64,000 nt of DNA from Aromatoleum toluclasticum ATCC 700605 (GCF_000378245.1 NZ_KB899512.1:28768-92767), one strand, 5' to 3'; counted from the stretch's first letter, positions 51,472 through 62,454 are shown. The notes: a model not told the origin generated them from the letters alone. Translations and numbers: made by a program.

Positions 51472-52965
<1,494 letters not shown>

Positions 52966-53036
52966 GCGCCGCCGACTTGCACGGGCCGCCGCGCGGGGGC
53001 TAGGCTGGAGGACCCTCCGCACAGGAAACCGCCGCC

Positions 53037-53555
53037 ATGACCGCCACGCTGCGCGCCCTGCAGGCCGACATCACGACGCTGCCCGTCGATGCGATCGTCA
53101 ATGCCGCGAATTCCTCGCTGCTGGGCGGGGGCGGCGTGGATGGCGCGATCCACCGCGCGGCGGGCCCCGAACTGCTGCAGGAATGCCGCGGACTGGGCGG
53201 CTGTCCGACCGGGGAAGCGAAGCTGACGCAGGGCTACCGCCTGCCGGCGCGCTTCGTGATCCACACCGTGGGACCGGTGTGGCATGGTGGCACGCGCGGC
53301 GAGCCGGCCTTGCTGGCGTCGTGCTACCGGCGCTCGCTGGAAGTGGCGGCGGCGCACGGGGCCGCGACGGTCGCGTTTCCGGGGATCAGCACGGGCGTGT
53401 ATGGCTACCCGAAGGACGAGGCGGCGCGCATTGCGGTTGCGACAGTGCGCGAAAGCGCCGCAGCGCTGCCGGCGATCGCGGAAGTGATCTTCTGCTGCTT
53501 CTCCGCGGGCGATCTTGCGCTGTACGCGGCGCTGCTCGGCGCTGCGCCCGCCTGA
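53037..53555 (+). CDS. Macro-domain O-acetyl-ADP-ribose deacetylase (YmdB-like)
   Basis: A 172-residue single macro domain. [23 protein letters not shown] is the ADP-ribose-binding loop with the YmdB-type catalytic Asn/Asp pattern, and [12 protein letters not shown] is the second binding loop. It should hydrolyse O-acetyl-ADP-ribose or remove mono-ADP-ribose. It follows the mmsA gene by 71 bp, with its own GGAGGAC-type upstream region. No ADP-ribosyltransferase is nearby. Confidence 0.94.
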   Translation: MTATLRALQADITTLPVDAIVNAANSSLLGGGGVDGAIHRAAGPELLQECRGLGGCPTGEAKLTQGYRLPARFVIHTVGPVWHGGTRGEPALLASCYRRSLEVAAAHGAATVAFPGISTGVYGYPKDEAARIAVATVRESAAALPAIAEVIFCCFSAGDLALYAALLGAAPA

Positions 53556-53569
53556 CGGGCGGGTGCCGC

Positions 53570-53767
53570 CTAAAGCAGGATCTTCAGCTCGCCGTGGCCG
53601 CCGGGCCGCCCTTTCTCGCCGCCGCCGCGGCCGGCCTTTCCGCTGCGCCGCCCGACCGCGTCCTTGAGCAGGCTGACGAAGGCGATCACGAAGGGCAGCG
53701 CGAGCAGGAAGGCGAAGCTCGCGGGCAGGGTCTCGAACCACTGCAGGATTTCGTCGAACGTGCTCAT
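53570..53767 (-). CDS. Small membrane protein downstream of the antiporter gene
   Basis: A 65-residue protein with one hydrophobic segment (about residues 12-32, FETLPASFAFLLALPFVIAF in the span) and a basic, Gly-rich C-terminal tail. It starts 11 bp after the antiporter stop in the same operon, with AGGAAGACCGCC upstream. No family is recognised. It may be a small accessory subunit of the transporter. Confidence 0.6.
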   Translation of the reverse strand: MSTFDEILQWFETLPASFAFLLALPFVIAFVSLLKDAVGRRSGKAGRGGGEKGRPGGHGELKILL

Positions 53768-53778
53768 GGCGGTCTTCC

Positions 53779-55038
53779 TTACAGGACCTGGAAGGCGACG
53801 ATCGCGACCAGGGTCGGCGGCAGCGCGGACAGCAGCAGGCCGACCGGGTGGATCGCTTCGTCGGGGAAATGCCCGCGCAGGATCGCGAAGCCGGCGGGGT
53901 TGGGGGCGTTGGCGATGATCGTGAGGCCGCCGCCGGTCACCGCGCCGGCGACCAGCGCGTACTTGAATTCCGGCGACAGGCCCTGCACCAGCGAACCGAG
54001 GTAGGTCAGCGCGGCGTTGTCGGTGACGGCGGTCAGCGCGGTCGCGCCGAAATACACGGTCGTCGCGTCCATGCCGGTCAACAGCGGCTGCAGCCACCAT
54101 TGCTGTTGCCCGCCGAGGACGACCAGGCCGGCAAGGAAGAAGGCGACGAGCAGGCCTTCGCGCAGGATCAGACGGTCCTGGTAACGCTTGTAGGCGGTCA
54201 CGAAGCCGAGGAAGAACAGCAGCAGGCCCATGAAGACGGCGGGGTGGTGGGCGAAGGCGACGACGCCGGCGAGGAACAACAGGTGGATCACGACCATCAG
54301 CATCGGCATGCGCTCGCTGCTCTTCGCGGCGCCGGTGTCGAGCGCGGCGAGTTCCTGGCGGAACACCATCGTGACGACGAGGCCGTTGAAGACGACCGCG
54401 ATCAGCGCCTTCCAGCCGAAGGTCGCGATCATGAACCAGATGTCCCAGCCCCAGGTGCCGGCGACCATCAGCACCGGCGGCGCGGCGAAGGGGGTGAGCG
54501 TGCCGCCGATCGAGATGTTCACGAACAGGGTGCCGATCGTCGCGTACATGAGGCGGTTGGAGATGCCGTTGGCGAAGAACTTGTCGCGCAGGATCATCGC
54601 CGCGAGCGTCATCGCCGCCGGCTCGGTGATGAAGGAGCCGAGCAGCGGCACCAGCGCCATCGTGACGAAGTAGAACGCGACGTTCTGGTGCAGGGGAATG
54701 AAGCTCGCCGCCATGCGCACGAGGGCCAGGGAGAAGCGCAGGATCGGACGGCTGCCGGCGATCACCATGATCGCGAACACGAACATCGGCTCGGTGAAGT
54801 TGCGGCTGTCGAGATAGGCGATCGCGTCGGCCCGCCCGGCGAGCACGCCCATCGCGACGATCAGCACCATCGCCCAGAAGCCGAACACGACCTCGACTTC
54901 ACCGAGCAAGTGGAACACGCCGGCGTGCGCCGGATGGCGATGCGCCAGCTGCTCGAAGAACTTGGTCGAGAAGGTGTGGATGATGGCCAGCGCAAACAGG
55001 CCGGCCGCCAGCATCTGTACGGTCGTCGCCTCGGTCAT
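53779..55038 (-). CDS. Putative Na+/H+ antiporter (Na_H_antiport_2 family)
   Basis: A 419-residue polytopic protein with about eleven helices. GSFITEPAAMTLAAMILRDKF, ISIGGTLTPFAAPPVLMVA and TAVTDNAALTYLGS, along with GGLTIIANAPNPAGFAIL, match the NhaD/arsenite-permease-like ion transporter fold of the Na_H_antiport_2 (DUF1504) group. It is thought to exchange sodium and protons. It overlaps the upstream small gene by four bases. Confidence 0.86.
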   Translation of the reverse strand: MTEATTVQMLAAGLFALAIIHTFSTKFFEQLAHRHPAHAGVFHLLGEVEVVFGFWAMVLIVAMGVLAGRADAIAYLDSRNFTEPMFVFAIMVIAGSRPILRFSLALVRMAASFIPLHQNVAFYFVTMALVPLLGSFITEPAAMTLAAMILRDKFFANGISNRLMYATIGTLFVNISIGGTLTPFAAPPVLMVAGTWGWDIWFMIATFGWKALIAVVFNGLVVTMVFRQELAALDTGAAKSSERMPMLMVVIHLLFLAGVVAFAHHPAVFMGLLLFFLGFVTAYKRYQDRLILREGLLVAFFLAGLVVLGGQQQWWLQPLLTGMDATTVYFGATALTAVTDNAALTYLGSLVQGLSPEFKYALVAGAVTGGGLTIIANAPNPAGFAILRGHFPDEAIHPVGLLLSALPPTLVAIVAFQVL

Positions 55039-55361
55039 TGCTCTCGTGCTCCCCTTTGTGGGTGTTCTGTCAGGTAGTGATGCAGGCCGCGCCGCGTGCG
55101 CCGGATGAAGAAGGGGCCGGCGAGCACCGCCAGCAGCGGAACGGCAACAAGGAAATTGGCGAGAAAGGCTTCGATCCGGTGCGTGAGCCCATCGAACACC
55201 ACATAGCGCGTGGTCCCCGCCGTGAGCGCGAGGCCGAGCGCGATCGCGGCGAGCTCGAGGCCGTCGAACGGGGTCGCGCGCGCACTGCCGAGGACGGCGT
55301 CGCGTTCGCGCTGCGGGATACGGGTGAGCTCCGGATAGATCAGGAGCCAGAATTTCGCCAT
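55035..55361 (-). CDS. Small membrane protein upstream of the antiporter gene
   Basis: A 108-residue protein with two hydrophobic segments (about residues 35-52 and 67-86) and an N-terminal MAKFWLLIYPELTRIPQRERD. Its stop overlaps the antiporter start (ATGA), so the products are coupled. No family is recognised. It is probably the first gene of the antiporter operon, with GGAGGCTTTCCCCG upstream. Confidence 0.7.
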   Translation of the reverse strand: MAKFWLLIYPELTRIPQRERDAVLGSARATPFDGLELAAIALGLALTAGTTRYVVFDGLTHRIEAFLANFLVAVPLLAVLAGPFFIRRTRRGLHHYLTEHPQRGAREQ

Positions 55362-55480
55362 CGGGGAAAGCCTCCTACAGCCCCGAGATTAGCGGCCGGG
55401 AGCGCTCCCGAAAATTGGACAGGTCGCGTACGCGGATCGGCGTATCCGCGCACCGCAGGTGCGTGCCCGAACTGCCTGCT

Positions 55481-56095
55481 TCAGGCTTCGCGGCAGGCGG
55501 CGATCAGGGCGGCGAGCGACTCGGCTTCCATCTTCTGCATCACTCGCCCGCGGTGCACCTGCGCGGTGCGGTGGCTGATGCCCAGGCACGCGGCGATCTC
55601 GTGGTTCGACAGGCCCTGCACCATCAGCTCGCAGACTTCGCGCTCGCGCTCGGTGAGGGAGCCGAGCCGCCCTCCGACGGAGCGTTCACGCCGCGCGGCG
55701 GCGAGGCGCTCGCGTTCGCGCGCGAAGGCCTGCTCGATCGCGGCGAAGAGGTCGGCATCGTCGAAGGGCTTCTCGAGGAAGTCGATCGCGGCCTGACGGA
55801 AGGCCTGGCGCGCCACGGCCGCATCGCCGTGCGCGCTCATCACGACGAAGGGCAGCGGCATGCCGCATTCGGCGGCGATGCGCTGCAGCTCGAGGCCGGA
55901 GGTTCCGGGCATGCGGATGTCGGTGAGCACGCAGCCGGCCCATGCGTCGCCACCCTCGCCCGCCGCGCGCAGGAAGGCGTCGGCGCTGTCGAACACGCGC
56001 GTCGCATAGCCGCGGACGCCCAGCAGCAGCGACAGCGAGTCGCGCACCGAGGCGTCGTCGTCGATGAGGAATACGCACAGGCGTTCGTTATCCAT
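55481..56095 (-). CDS. FixJ/TtrR-type response regulator
   Basis: A 204-residue response regulator: intact receiver (D12-D14 pocket, phosphoacceptor D59 in TDIRMPGTSGLEL, Lys in LEKPFDDADL) and a LuxR-type HTH (LTEREREVCELMVQGLSNHEIAACLG). The FixJ-like EKPFDD motif places it with FixJ/TtrR. It follows the MASE1 kinase by 2 bp and is clearly its cognate regulator. The targets are unknown; the adjacent antiporter operon is a candidate. Confidence 0.93.
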   Translation of the reverse strand: MDNERLCVFLIDDDASVRDSLSLLLGVRGYATRVFDSADAFLRAAGEGGDAWAGCVLTDIRMPGTSGLELQRIAAECGMPLPFVVMSAHGDAAVARQAFRQAAIDFLEKPFDDADLFAAIEQAFARERERLAAARRERSVGGRLGSLTEREREVCELMVQGLSNHEIAACLGISHRTAQVHRGRVMQKMEAESLAALIAACREA

Positions 56096-56097
56096 GC

Positions 56098-57693
56098 TCA
56101 GCCCTTCATTCGCGGCAGCGTGAAATGGACGCGGCCGCCGGGGCCCGGTTCCGCGACCAGTCGTCCACCGTGCGATTCGACGATCGCGCGGCTCATCGGC
56201 AGGCCCACGCCCATGCCGTTGGCCTTGTCGGACGCGAAGGGCTCGAACACGCTGAGCACCCGGTCCGGGGGGATGCCGGGCCCGGTATCCTCGACCTCGC
56301 CGCGCAATTCGTCCTCGTCCGCGCGCAAGCCCAGGCTGATCGTGCCGTCCGGCATGCCCGCCAGCGCGTCGACGGCATTCTGCAGCAGGTTGCGCAGCAC
56401 GAGTTCGATCTGCACGCGATCGGCGAGCGCCAGCGCCGGCTCCGCGGGAAGATCGAGCCGGAAATGGATGCGGCCCGCGTGGCTGCGGCAGGCCTCGACC
56501 ATCGCGGCGGCGACGGCGCCGACATCGACCGGTTCGCGCCCTTCGACGCCCCCCTTGAAGAGATCGCGCAGCCGGCGGATCACGTCTCCCGCACGGCGCG
56601 CCTCGGCCGAGATGCGGTCTAGCGTGTCGGGCAGGCTCGCGTGCGCAGCCGGCGAATCGGATTGCAGGATCAGGCGGCACGCGCGCGCATAGTTGTTCAG
56701 CGCCGTCAGCGGCTGGTTCAGCTCGTGCGTGATCGCCGCGGCCATCTCGCCGGCGGCGGCGAGCTTGAGGGTGCGGCGCAGGTCGTCGGAAATGCGCTGG
56801 CGTTCGTCGACGGTCACGGCAACGAAGAAGCCCGTCATCGCGAGCGCGAGGAGCAGCGCCTGCAACTCGAACACGCCTAGCGAGCTGATGCCGGAGGCCT
56901 CCATGACGATGATCACTCCGACCTGCAGCAGGATCATCGCCGGCGCCGTGCCGGCCATGCCGTGCCGCGCGGCGATCCACACCAGCGGCAGGAAGAGCAC
57001 GTAGAAATAATTGAAACGCTGGGCGACCGGCAACGCGAAGACGAACCACAAGCTCGCAAGGATCGCGCCGAGCTGCAGCAGCACCTCGGGATTGCGCAGC
57101 AGGCGCGCGATCTGCGCGCGGCGCGACGCGTCGAGCATCATCAGGATCAGCGGCAGCGACACGACGATGCCCACCGTGTCGCCGATCCAGAAGCGCAGCC
57201 ACGCGGCGGCCATGCCGCTCGACGTGCCGCCCAGCAGCACGACCGCAGCAACGTAGGCGCCGCCGATCAGCAGACAGCCGCCGGCGACGACGGCAAACAG
57301 GCGCAACACGTCGCTGCGATGGCGCAGCGACACTGCAACATGCAACCGCCCCTGCAGCGTCACCGCGATCGCCGCGTAGCCGAGCGAGAGCACCAGCGCG
57401 ATCAACAAGGCCGCGACCGGCGAGGCGACGTCGCGGATCGTCATCTCCGCGACCACGACCGTCACGAGCACCGCCCACAGCCAGCGCCACCCGAGCACCA
57501 TCAGGAAGGCAATCGCGAGGCTGGGCTGCGGGTTCCACGGCGTGACCTTGAAGTCCGCCATCGGGTACAGGTAGCTCGCGCGGTCGAGCAGCAGATAGGC
57601 GATGCCGAAGGCCAGCGCGAGCAGCCACCGATGCCGCAGCGTGCCGACGGGCGGCGCGGACGCGGGAACGCTGCCGAAGCGGGACTGGAGCAC
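56098..57693 (-). CDS. MASE1-domain sensor histidine kinase
   Basis: A 531-residue membrane kinase. Residues 1-290 contain about eight helices of a MASE1 sensor module. The dimerisation box has the phospho-His in AITHELNQPLTALNNYA, and the ATPase domain has NLLQNAVDAL, DTGPGIP and GMGVGLPMSRAIVESHGG. No PAS domain separates sensor and kinase. GTG 57693 immediately after the LysR stop is the first start; no better ATG is seen before residue 45. It forms a two-component pair with the FixJ-type regulator. Confidence 0.9.
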   Translation of the reverse strand: MLQSRFGSVPASAPPVGTLRHRWLLALAFGIAYLLLDRASYLYPMADFKVTPWNPQPSLAIAFLMVLGWRWLWAVLVTVVVAEMTIRDVASPVAALLIALVLSLGYAAIAVTLQGRLHVAVSLRHRSDVLRLFAVVAGGCLLIGGAYVAAVVLLGGTSSGMAAAWLRFWIGDTVGIVVSLPLILMMLDASRRAQIARLLRNPEVLLQLGAILASLWFVFALPVAQRFNYFYVLFLPLVWIAARHGMAGTAPAMILLQVGVIIVMEASGISSLGVFELQALLLALAMTGFFVAVTVDERQRISDDLRRTLKLAAAGEMAAAITHELNQPLTALNNYARACRLILQSDSPAAHASLPDTLDRISAEARRAGDVIRRLRDLFKGGVEGREPVDVGAVAAAMVEACRSHAGRIHFRLDLPAEPALALADRVQIELVLRNLLQNAVDALAGMPDGTISLGLRADEDELRGEVEDTGPGIPPDRVLSVFEPFASDKANGMGVGLPMSRAIVESHGGRLVAEPGPGGRVHFTLPRMKG

Positions 57694-57694
57694 C

Positions 57695-58552
57695 TCAGCC
57701 GCGCCCGATCAGTTCTGCCAGCGCACGTACCGTCGGGGCGGGCGTGCCGCTACGGTGGATCAGCACCGTGCATGCCTGTGCGAACTCGGGCGGCAGCGTA
57801 TGGATGGACACGCTGTCCTCCACCGGCAGCTTCGCGAGCAGGCTGCGCGGCACCAGCGCGACGCCCATGCCTGACGCGACACAACCGATCATCGCGTGAT
57901 AGGACGCGAGCTCGACGACGCGTTCGGGCACGACGTCGCCCGACGCGAGCCAGGCCTGCAGCCGCTGACGGTAGGCGCAGCCGGGCTCGAAAGTGAGCAA
58001 GGTGCGGGCGCACAGGTCGCGCGGCGAGGCGATCGCCGGGTGGCCCACGGGCGCGACCAGCACGAGCTCCTCGTCGAAGGCCGGCACGCTCGCAATGCGC
58101 GCGTCCTCGACCGGGCCGCTGACGAGCGCGCATTCGAGCTGGCCGTCGATGACCTCGGCGATCAGCGGCCCGGTCGGGCCGGTGCGCAGCTCCAGCTGCA
58201 CCTCGGGGTACTGCGCATGGAAACGCGCGAGCAGCGCCGGCAGACGTGCCGCCGCGGTGCTCTCCATCGAGCCGAAGCGCAGCCGCCCGCGCGGCGTGCC
58301 GTCGCTGACCGCGGCGCGCGCCTCGTCGGCGAGCGCGAGCAGCCGGTCGGCGTAGTCGAGCAGCACGCGCCCGGACGGCGACACGATCAGGCGCCGCCCC
58401 TCGCGGAAGAAGAGCTCGACGCCCAGCTTGTCCTCGAGCTGGCGGATGCGCGTCGTGACGTTGGACTGCACGCGATGCAGCTTCTCGGCCGCGCGCGTGA
58501 TGCCGCCCTCACGGACGACGGCGCGGAAGATGGTCAGGTCGTCGAGGTCCAT
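57695..58552 (-). CDS. LysR-family transcriptional regulator
   Basis: A 285-residue LysR regulator: MDLDDLTIFRAVVREGGITRAAEKLHRVQSNVTTRIRQLE spans the HTH, and the effector domain contains ELASYHAMIGCVASGMGVALVP. It belongs to the clade that commonly represses or activates divergent exporters such as PecT/YfeR-like systems. It is divergent from a DMT transporter 101 bp away, its likely target. ATG 58552 is preferred over an upstream start at 58591. The kinase GTG start overlaps its end region. Confidence 0.92.
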   Translation of the reverse strand: MDLDDLTIFRAVVREGGITRAAEKLHRVQSNVTTRIRQLEDKLGVELFFREGRRLIVSPSGRVLLDYADRLLALADEARAAVSDGTPRGRLRFGSMESTAAARLPALLARFHAQYPEVQLELRTGPTGPLIAEVIDGQLECALVSGPVEDARIASVPAFDEELVLVAPVGHPAIASPRDLCARTLLTFEPGCAYRQRLQAWLASGDVVPERVVELASYHAMIGCVASGMGVALVPRSLLAKLPVEDSVSIHTLPPEFAQACTVLIHRSGTPAPTVRALAELIGRG

Positions 58553-58653
58553 CGTTCTCTCGCAAAAATGCTTTGAATCATAATTATTCATTTTACGCGA
58601 ACGATGTCCAGCGATATCGTGGCAGCCGTACCAACAGCACTCGGGAGCAGTAC

Positions 58654-59568
58654 ATGAGCACCGGACGGGACCAGACCATCGGCTATCTCTCCGCAGCGGG
58701 CACGGTGGCGATCTGGACGGGCTTCATCCTCATCTCCCGCCTCGGTGGCAAGAGCGCGCTGACGGGCCACGACATCCTCGCCCTGCGCCTCGGCGTGGCT
58801 GCCTTCCTGCTGCTGCCTTTCGCCGGCAGCCTGCCGCGCGGGTCGTGGCGCGATGCGCGCCTGTGGACGCTGGGCATGCTCGGCGGCCTGTTGTACGGCG
58901 TGCTCGTGTATGCGGGTTTCAAGCTCGTGCCGGCCGCGCACGGCGGCATCCTGCTGCCCGGCATGCAACCCTTCCTCGTCGCCGGCGTCGCGTGGCTGCT
59001 CACGCGCCAGCGCATGCCGCGCGAACGCGCCTTCGGCCTCGCCTTCATCGCGCTGGGCGTCGGCTTCGCCGCACAGTCCTACCTGGGCGGCAGCACGTGG
59101 TCGCCAGCCATGCTCGCGGGCGACGCGCTGATCCTTTCGTCGGCCCTGATGTGGGCCTTCTACAGCGTGCTCGCCAAGCGCTGGGGTTTCCATCCGTGGC
59201 TGCTCACGCGCTTCGTCGCCTTCAGCTCGGCACTGGTCTACCTGCCGGTCTACCTGCTGTGGCTGCCCAAGCAGCTCGACGCGGTGCCGATGTCCACGCT
59301 GTTGCTGCAGGGGCTGTACCAGGGCCTCGGCGCGACCATCGTCGCGATGCTCCTGTTCCTGAAAGCGGTCGAGAAGCTGGGCGCCGAGCGGGTCGGCGCG
59401 CTGATCGCGCTGGTGCCGGTGCTCGCCGGCGTCGCCGCGGCACCGCTGCTCGACGAGGCGCTGACCGGCTGGCTGCTCGCGGGCCTGGTGTGCGTGTCGC
59501 TCGGCGCCTTCATCGCCGCCCGGCCGATCGCGCGCCTCGTCCCGGCGGCCGCCCCGGCAACGCGCTGA
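58654..59568 (+). CDS. DMT-family (EamA) transporter
   Basis: A 304-residue transporter with ten helices and two EamA repeats: AAGTVAIWTGFILISRLGGK at the first and ADALILSSALMWAFYSVLAKRWG-type segment at the second. It is a drug/metabolite exporter of unknown substrate. ATG 58654 is preceded by GGGAGCAGTAC. The divergent LysR gene probably regulates it. The gap 58553-58653 is AT-rich, suitable for overlapping promoters. Confidence 0.9.
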   Translation: MSTGRDQTIGYLSAAGTVAIWTGFILISRLGGKSALTGHDILALRLGVAAFLLLPFAGSLPRGSWRDARLWTLGMLGGLLYGVLVYAGFKLVPAAHGGILLPGMQPFLVAGVAWLLTRQRMPRERAFGLAFIALGVGFAAQSYLGGSTWSPAMLAGDALILSSALMWAFYSVLAKRWGFHPWLLTRFVAFSSALVYLPVYLLWLPKQLDAVPMSTLLLQGLYQGLGATIVAMLLFLKAVEKLGAERVGALIALVPVLAGVAAAPLLDEALTGWLLAGLVCVSLGAFIAARPIARLVPAAAPATR

Positions 59569-59683
59569 ACCCCTCGCTGCGCTACGCACAACGGGCTGCG
59601 CGGGTGCGCATGCAGCTAGAATAGCCGCTTGCCCACCCGCCGCGGCCGACACGCTCGCGGGGAACCCTCTCCCGTAAGAGCCG

Positions 59684-62314
59684 ATGAAGAAGAAAACCAT
59701 TTCCGCGAGCCAGCTGGCACGACTCCAGGAAGCGATCGCACTGCAGAACCGGGGGCGCCTCGACGAAGCCGACGCGATCTACGCCGACTTCCTGCGCAAG
59801 GTTCCCAAGCATCCCGACGCGCTGCACCTGCGCGCCCTGATCTGCCACGCGCGCGGCCGCCACGCGGATGCCGCGCGCTTCGCGGAAGCGGCGATCGCCG
59901 CGGCGCCCGACATCGCTAATTTCCACAACACCGCCGGCGAAGCCTGGCGGCAGCTCGGCGACCGTGCGCGGGCGCGCAAGCATTTCGCCGCGGCCGTGCG
60001 CCTCGCACCCGGTCTCGCGATGGCCCACCACAACCTGTCGCTGGTGCTCGACGCGGACGGCCTCACGGCGGAGGCGCTCGCGGCCTCGCAGCGCGCCGTC
60101 ACGCTGAACCCGCGCTATGTCGAAGCGCTGGCACAGAGCCTGGACATAGCGCACCGACTGGGCGACCGCGACGTTACCGAAGCCGCGCTGGCGCAACTGC
60201 AGACCTGCGACAGCGAACTCGCGCACGATGCGATCGCCCGCTTCCACACGATGAGGGCGCGCGATCACGTGCAGGCCCTGCGCTTCGACGACGGCATCGC
60301 CGAGGCGGAACAGGCAATCGCCGCGAGCCCGCGCTTCTGGGGCGGCTGGGCGCTGCTCGGCGAAGCCTGCAACGAAACCGGACACCACGCACGCGCCGAG
60401 CTGTGCGACACGATCACCGCGAACCTCGCGCCGGACAACGAGAACGCCCGCCTCAACCTTGCGCACCTGCTGAAGGAACAGCAGCGCCTCGACGAGGCCG
60501 AAAGCCACTACCGCGCGTGGCTCGCCCGCCGGCCCGGCAATGCCGAGGCGCGCTTCGGCCTCGCCGGTGCGCTGCTGATGCGCGGCCGCTACCGCGAGGG
60601 CTGGCCGCTGTTCGAAGCACGCTGGGAGCTCCCGCGCCACGGCGGCGCGAAATTCTCCGGCGCGCCGCAATGGACGGGGGAGGCCGTGGGCCGCTTGCTG
60701 CTCTACGCCGAACAGGGCCTGGGCGACACGCTGCAGATGCTGCGCTTCCTGCCCGACGCGATCCGGCGTGCGGGCGGCGCGGTGACGCTGCTCGTGCCCC
60801 CGGCGCTCGCACGCATCGCCCTGCGCGCAAGCGGCGCGGACGGGATCGAGATCCTGACCGCCCTGCCCGGAGACGCGGCCTTCGACGCAGCCTGCGGGCT
60901 CATGAGCCTGCCCGGCATCGCCGGCCTGGCAACGCCCGCCGAGGCTGCCGCGCCCGCGCCCTACCTCGGGCACGACCCCGCGCGCGCCGCGCATTTCGCC
61001 GCGCGCCTGGCCAGCCACCCCGGCCGCAAGCTCGGCATCGTATGGATGGGCGGCCAGGCCGGCTCGGCAAACCGCCGCCGCCGGCTGCCCGAAGCGGCCC
61101 TGCTCCCCTTGCTGACGCTACCGGGCTGGACACCCGTGTCGCTGCAGTTCGCCATCGCAAAGCCGGAGATCGCCGGCCACCCCCTCGTCGACCTCTCGGA
61201 CGACATCGCCGACTTCGAAGACCTCGCTGCCGCAATGAAGGCCGTCGACGCCGTCGTCTCGCTCGACTCCGGCCCGGCCCACCTCGCCGGCGCGCTGGGC
61301 GTGCCGATCTCGATCCTTGTTCCCTGGCTGCACGACTGGCGCTGGGGCCTCGGCGGCGAAGGCTGCGACTGGTACCCCTCGGCCACCCTCGTCCGCCAGC
61401 CGCTCGGCGGGAGCTGGGACGCGCCGGTCGCGGGCCTCGCCGCGCGGCTGTCGGGCCAGGCGGATGCGCCGCCGGACACCGCCGCGAGCGCAGACGGGGA
61501 CCGGGTCATCCTGCGCAACGAGTTTCCCCTCGTGCGTGCCCGCTGCCGCGACGGCATCCTCACGATGCCGCTCTTCGACCGCTATGTCACGCTGTCGCTG
61601 CTGCTGTACGGCGAATACTCGCCGCGGGAAGCCGCGCTGCTGTCGTCCTGGCTGCGGCCGGGCGACACGGCCGTCGACGTCGGCGCCAACCTCGGCACGC
61701 TCACGCTGGCAATGGCGCGCAGCGTGGGCGAAACCGGCCGCGTGATCGCCTTCGAGCCGCAAGCGGCGATCCACGGTTGCCTGCAGCAGACCCTCGCGGA
61801 CAGCGGCATCGGCCATGTGGAACTGCATCGCCGCGCGGTCGGCGCGACCGCGGGCCGGGCAGTGGTTCCGCAACTGGACCTTGGCCAAGCCGCGAACTTC
61901 GGCGGCGTGAGCATCGCCGACGCGGGCGACTCAGTGGTCAACTTAGTGGGCGAGATGGAGGGAGGGGGCGACATGGTCGAGCTCGTATGCCTCGACGACC
62001 TGGAGCTGCCGGCCTGCCGCCTGCTGAAGATCGACGTGGAAGGCCGCGAACTCGACGTGCTGCGCGGCGCAAGCGGCCTGATCGGGCGCTGCCGTCCGTT
62101 GATCGTGGTCGAATGCGACCGACCCGACCGCCTCGCCCCCTTGCGGGCCTTGCTGCGCGAGCACGGCTACCGCGTGTTCCGCCACGAGCCGCCGCTCTTC
62201 GACACGGCCAACTTCCGCAACTGCCCGCACGACGCCTTCCCGCGCATCGTCTCGGGCAACCTGCTCGCGCTGCCGGAAGGCGAGGAGCCACCGGCCGACG
62301 CGCACCCGGCCTGA
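59684..62314 (+). CDS. TPR / glycosyltransferase-like / FkbM methyltransferase fusion protein
   Basis: An 876-residue three-part protein. Residues 15-290 are TPR repeats (LNRGRLDEADAIYADFLRKV-like units with ADxxxR spacing). Residues about 290-600 have the GT9/GT41-like ADP-heptose transferase pattern (LLLYAEQGLGDTLQMLRFLP; VSLDSGPAHLAGALGVP). Residues about 620-860 are an FkbM methyltransferase with AVDVGANLGTLTLAMAR and LLKIDVEGRELDVLRGA. A similar TPR-GT architecture is used in flagellin or surface-glycan modification; the substrate here is unknown. Its last base enters an inverted-repeat element. Confidence 0.88.
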   Translation: MKKKTISASQLARLQEAIALQNRGRLDEADAIYADFLRKVPKHPDALHLRALICHARGRHADAARFAEAAIAAAPDIANFHNTAGEAWRQLGDRARARKHFAAAVRLAPGLAMAHHNLSLVLDADGLTAEALAASQRAVTLNPRYVEALAQSLDIAHRLGDRDVTEAALAQLQTCDSELAHDAIARFHTMRARDHVQALRFDDGIAEAEQAIAASPRFWGGWALLGEACNETGHHARAELCDTITANLAPDNENARLNLAHLLKEQQRLDEAESHYRAWLARRPGNAEARFGLAGALLMRGRYREGWPLFEARWELPRHGGAKFSGAPQWTGEAVGRLLLYAEQGLGDTLQMLRFLPDAIRRAGGAVTLLVPPALARIALRASGADGIEILTALPGDAAFDAACGLMSLPGIAGLATPAEAAAPAPYLGHDPARAAHFAARLASHPGRKLGIVWMGGQAGSANRRRRLPEAALLPLLTLPGWTPVSLQFAIAKPEIAGHPLVDLSDDIADFEDLAAAMKAVDAVVSLDSGPAHLAGALGVPISILVPWLHDWRWGLGGEGCDWYPSATLVRQPLGGSWDAPVAGLAARLSGQADAPPDTAASADGDRVILRNEFPLVRARCRDGILTMPLFDRYVTLSLLLYGEYSPREAALLSSWLRPGDTAVDVGANLGTLTLAMARSVGETGRVIAFEPQAAIHGCLQQTLADSGIGHVELHRRAVGATAGRAVVPQLDLGQAANFGGVSIADAGDSVVNLVGEMEGGGDMVELVCLDDLELPACRLLKIDVEGRELDVLRGASGLIGRCRPLIVVECDRPDRLAPLRALLREHGYRVFRHEPPLFDTANFRNCPHDAFPRIVSGNLLALPEGEEPPADAHPA

Positions 62315-62437
62315 GAGCTTGTGAATCAATCTACTGCGCGACCCGATTTCGCCCCTGTGATGCTCGCCGTACCGTTTGTACGGCTGCGCTTCTCGGGCCG
62401 AACTCGGGCCGCTCGCTACGATTTCTTCACAAGCTCT
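62314..62437. repeat. 124-bp inverted-repeat (MITE-like) element
   Basis: Perfect 12-bp terminal inverted repeats, AGAGCTTGTGAA (62314-62325) and TTCACAAGCTCT (62426-62437), enclose about 100 bp with an internal 7-bp stem GCCGTAC/GTACGGC (about 62368-62386). It has no coding capacity. The left end overlaps the last base of the fusion gene's TGA stop. No flanking target duplication is clear. It resembles a small non-autonomous element or transcription-terminating repeat. Confidence 0.65.
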
Positions 62438-62454
62438 GAGCTCAGGTCGGCAAC

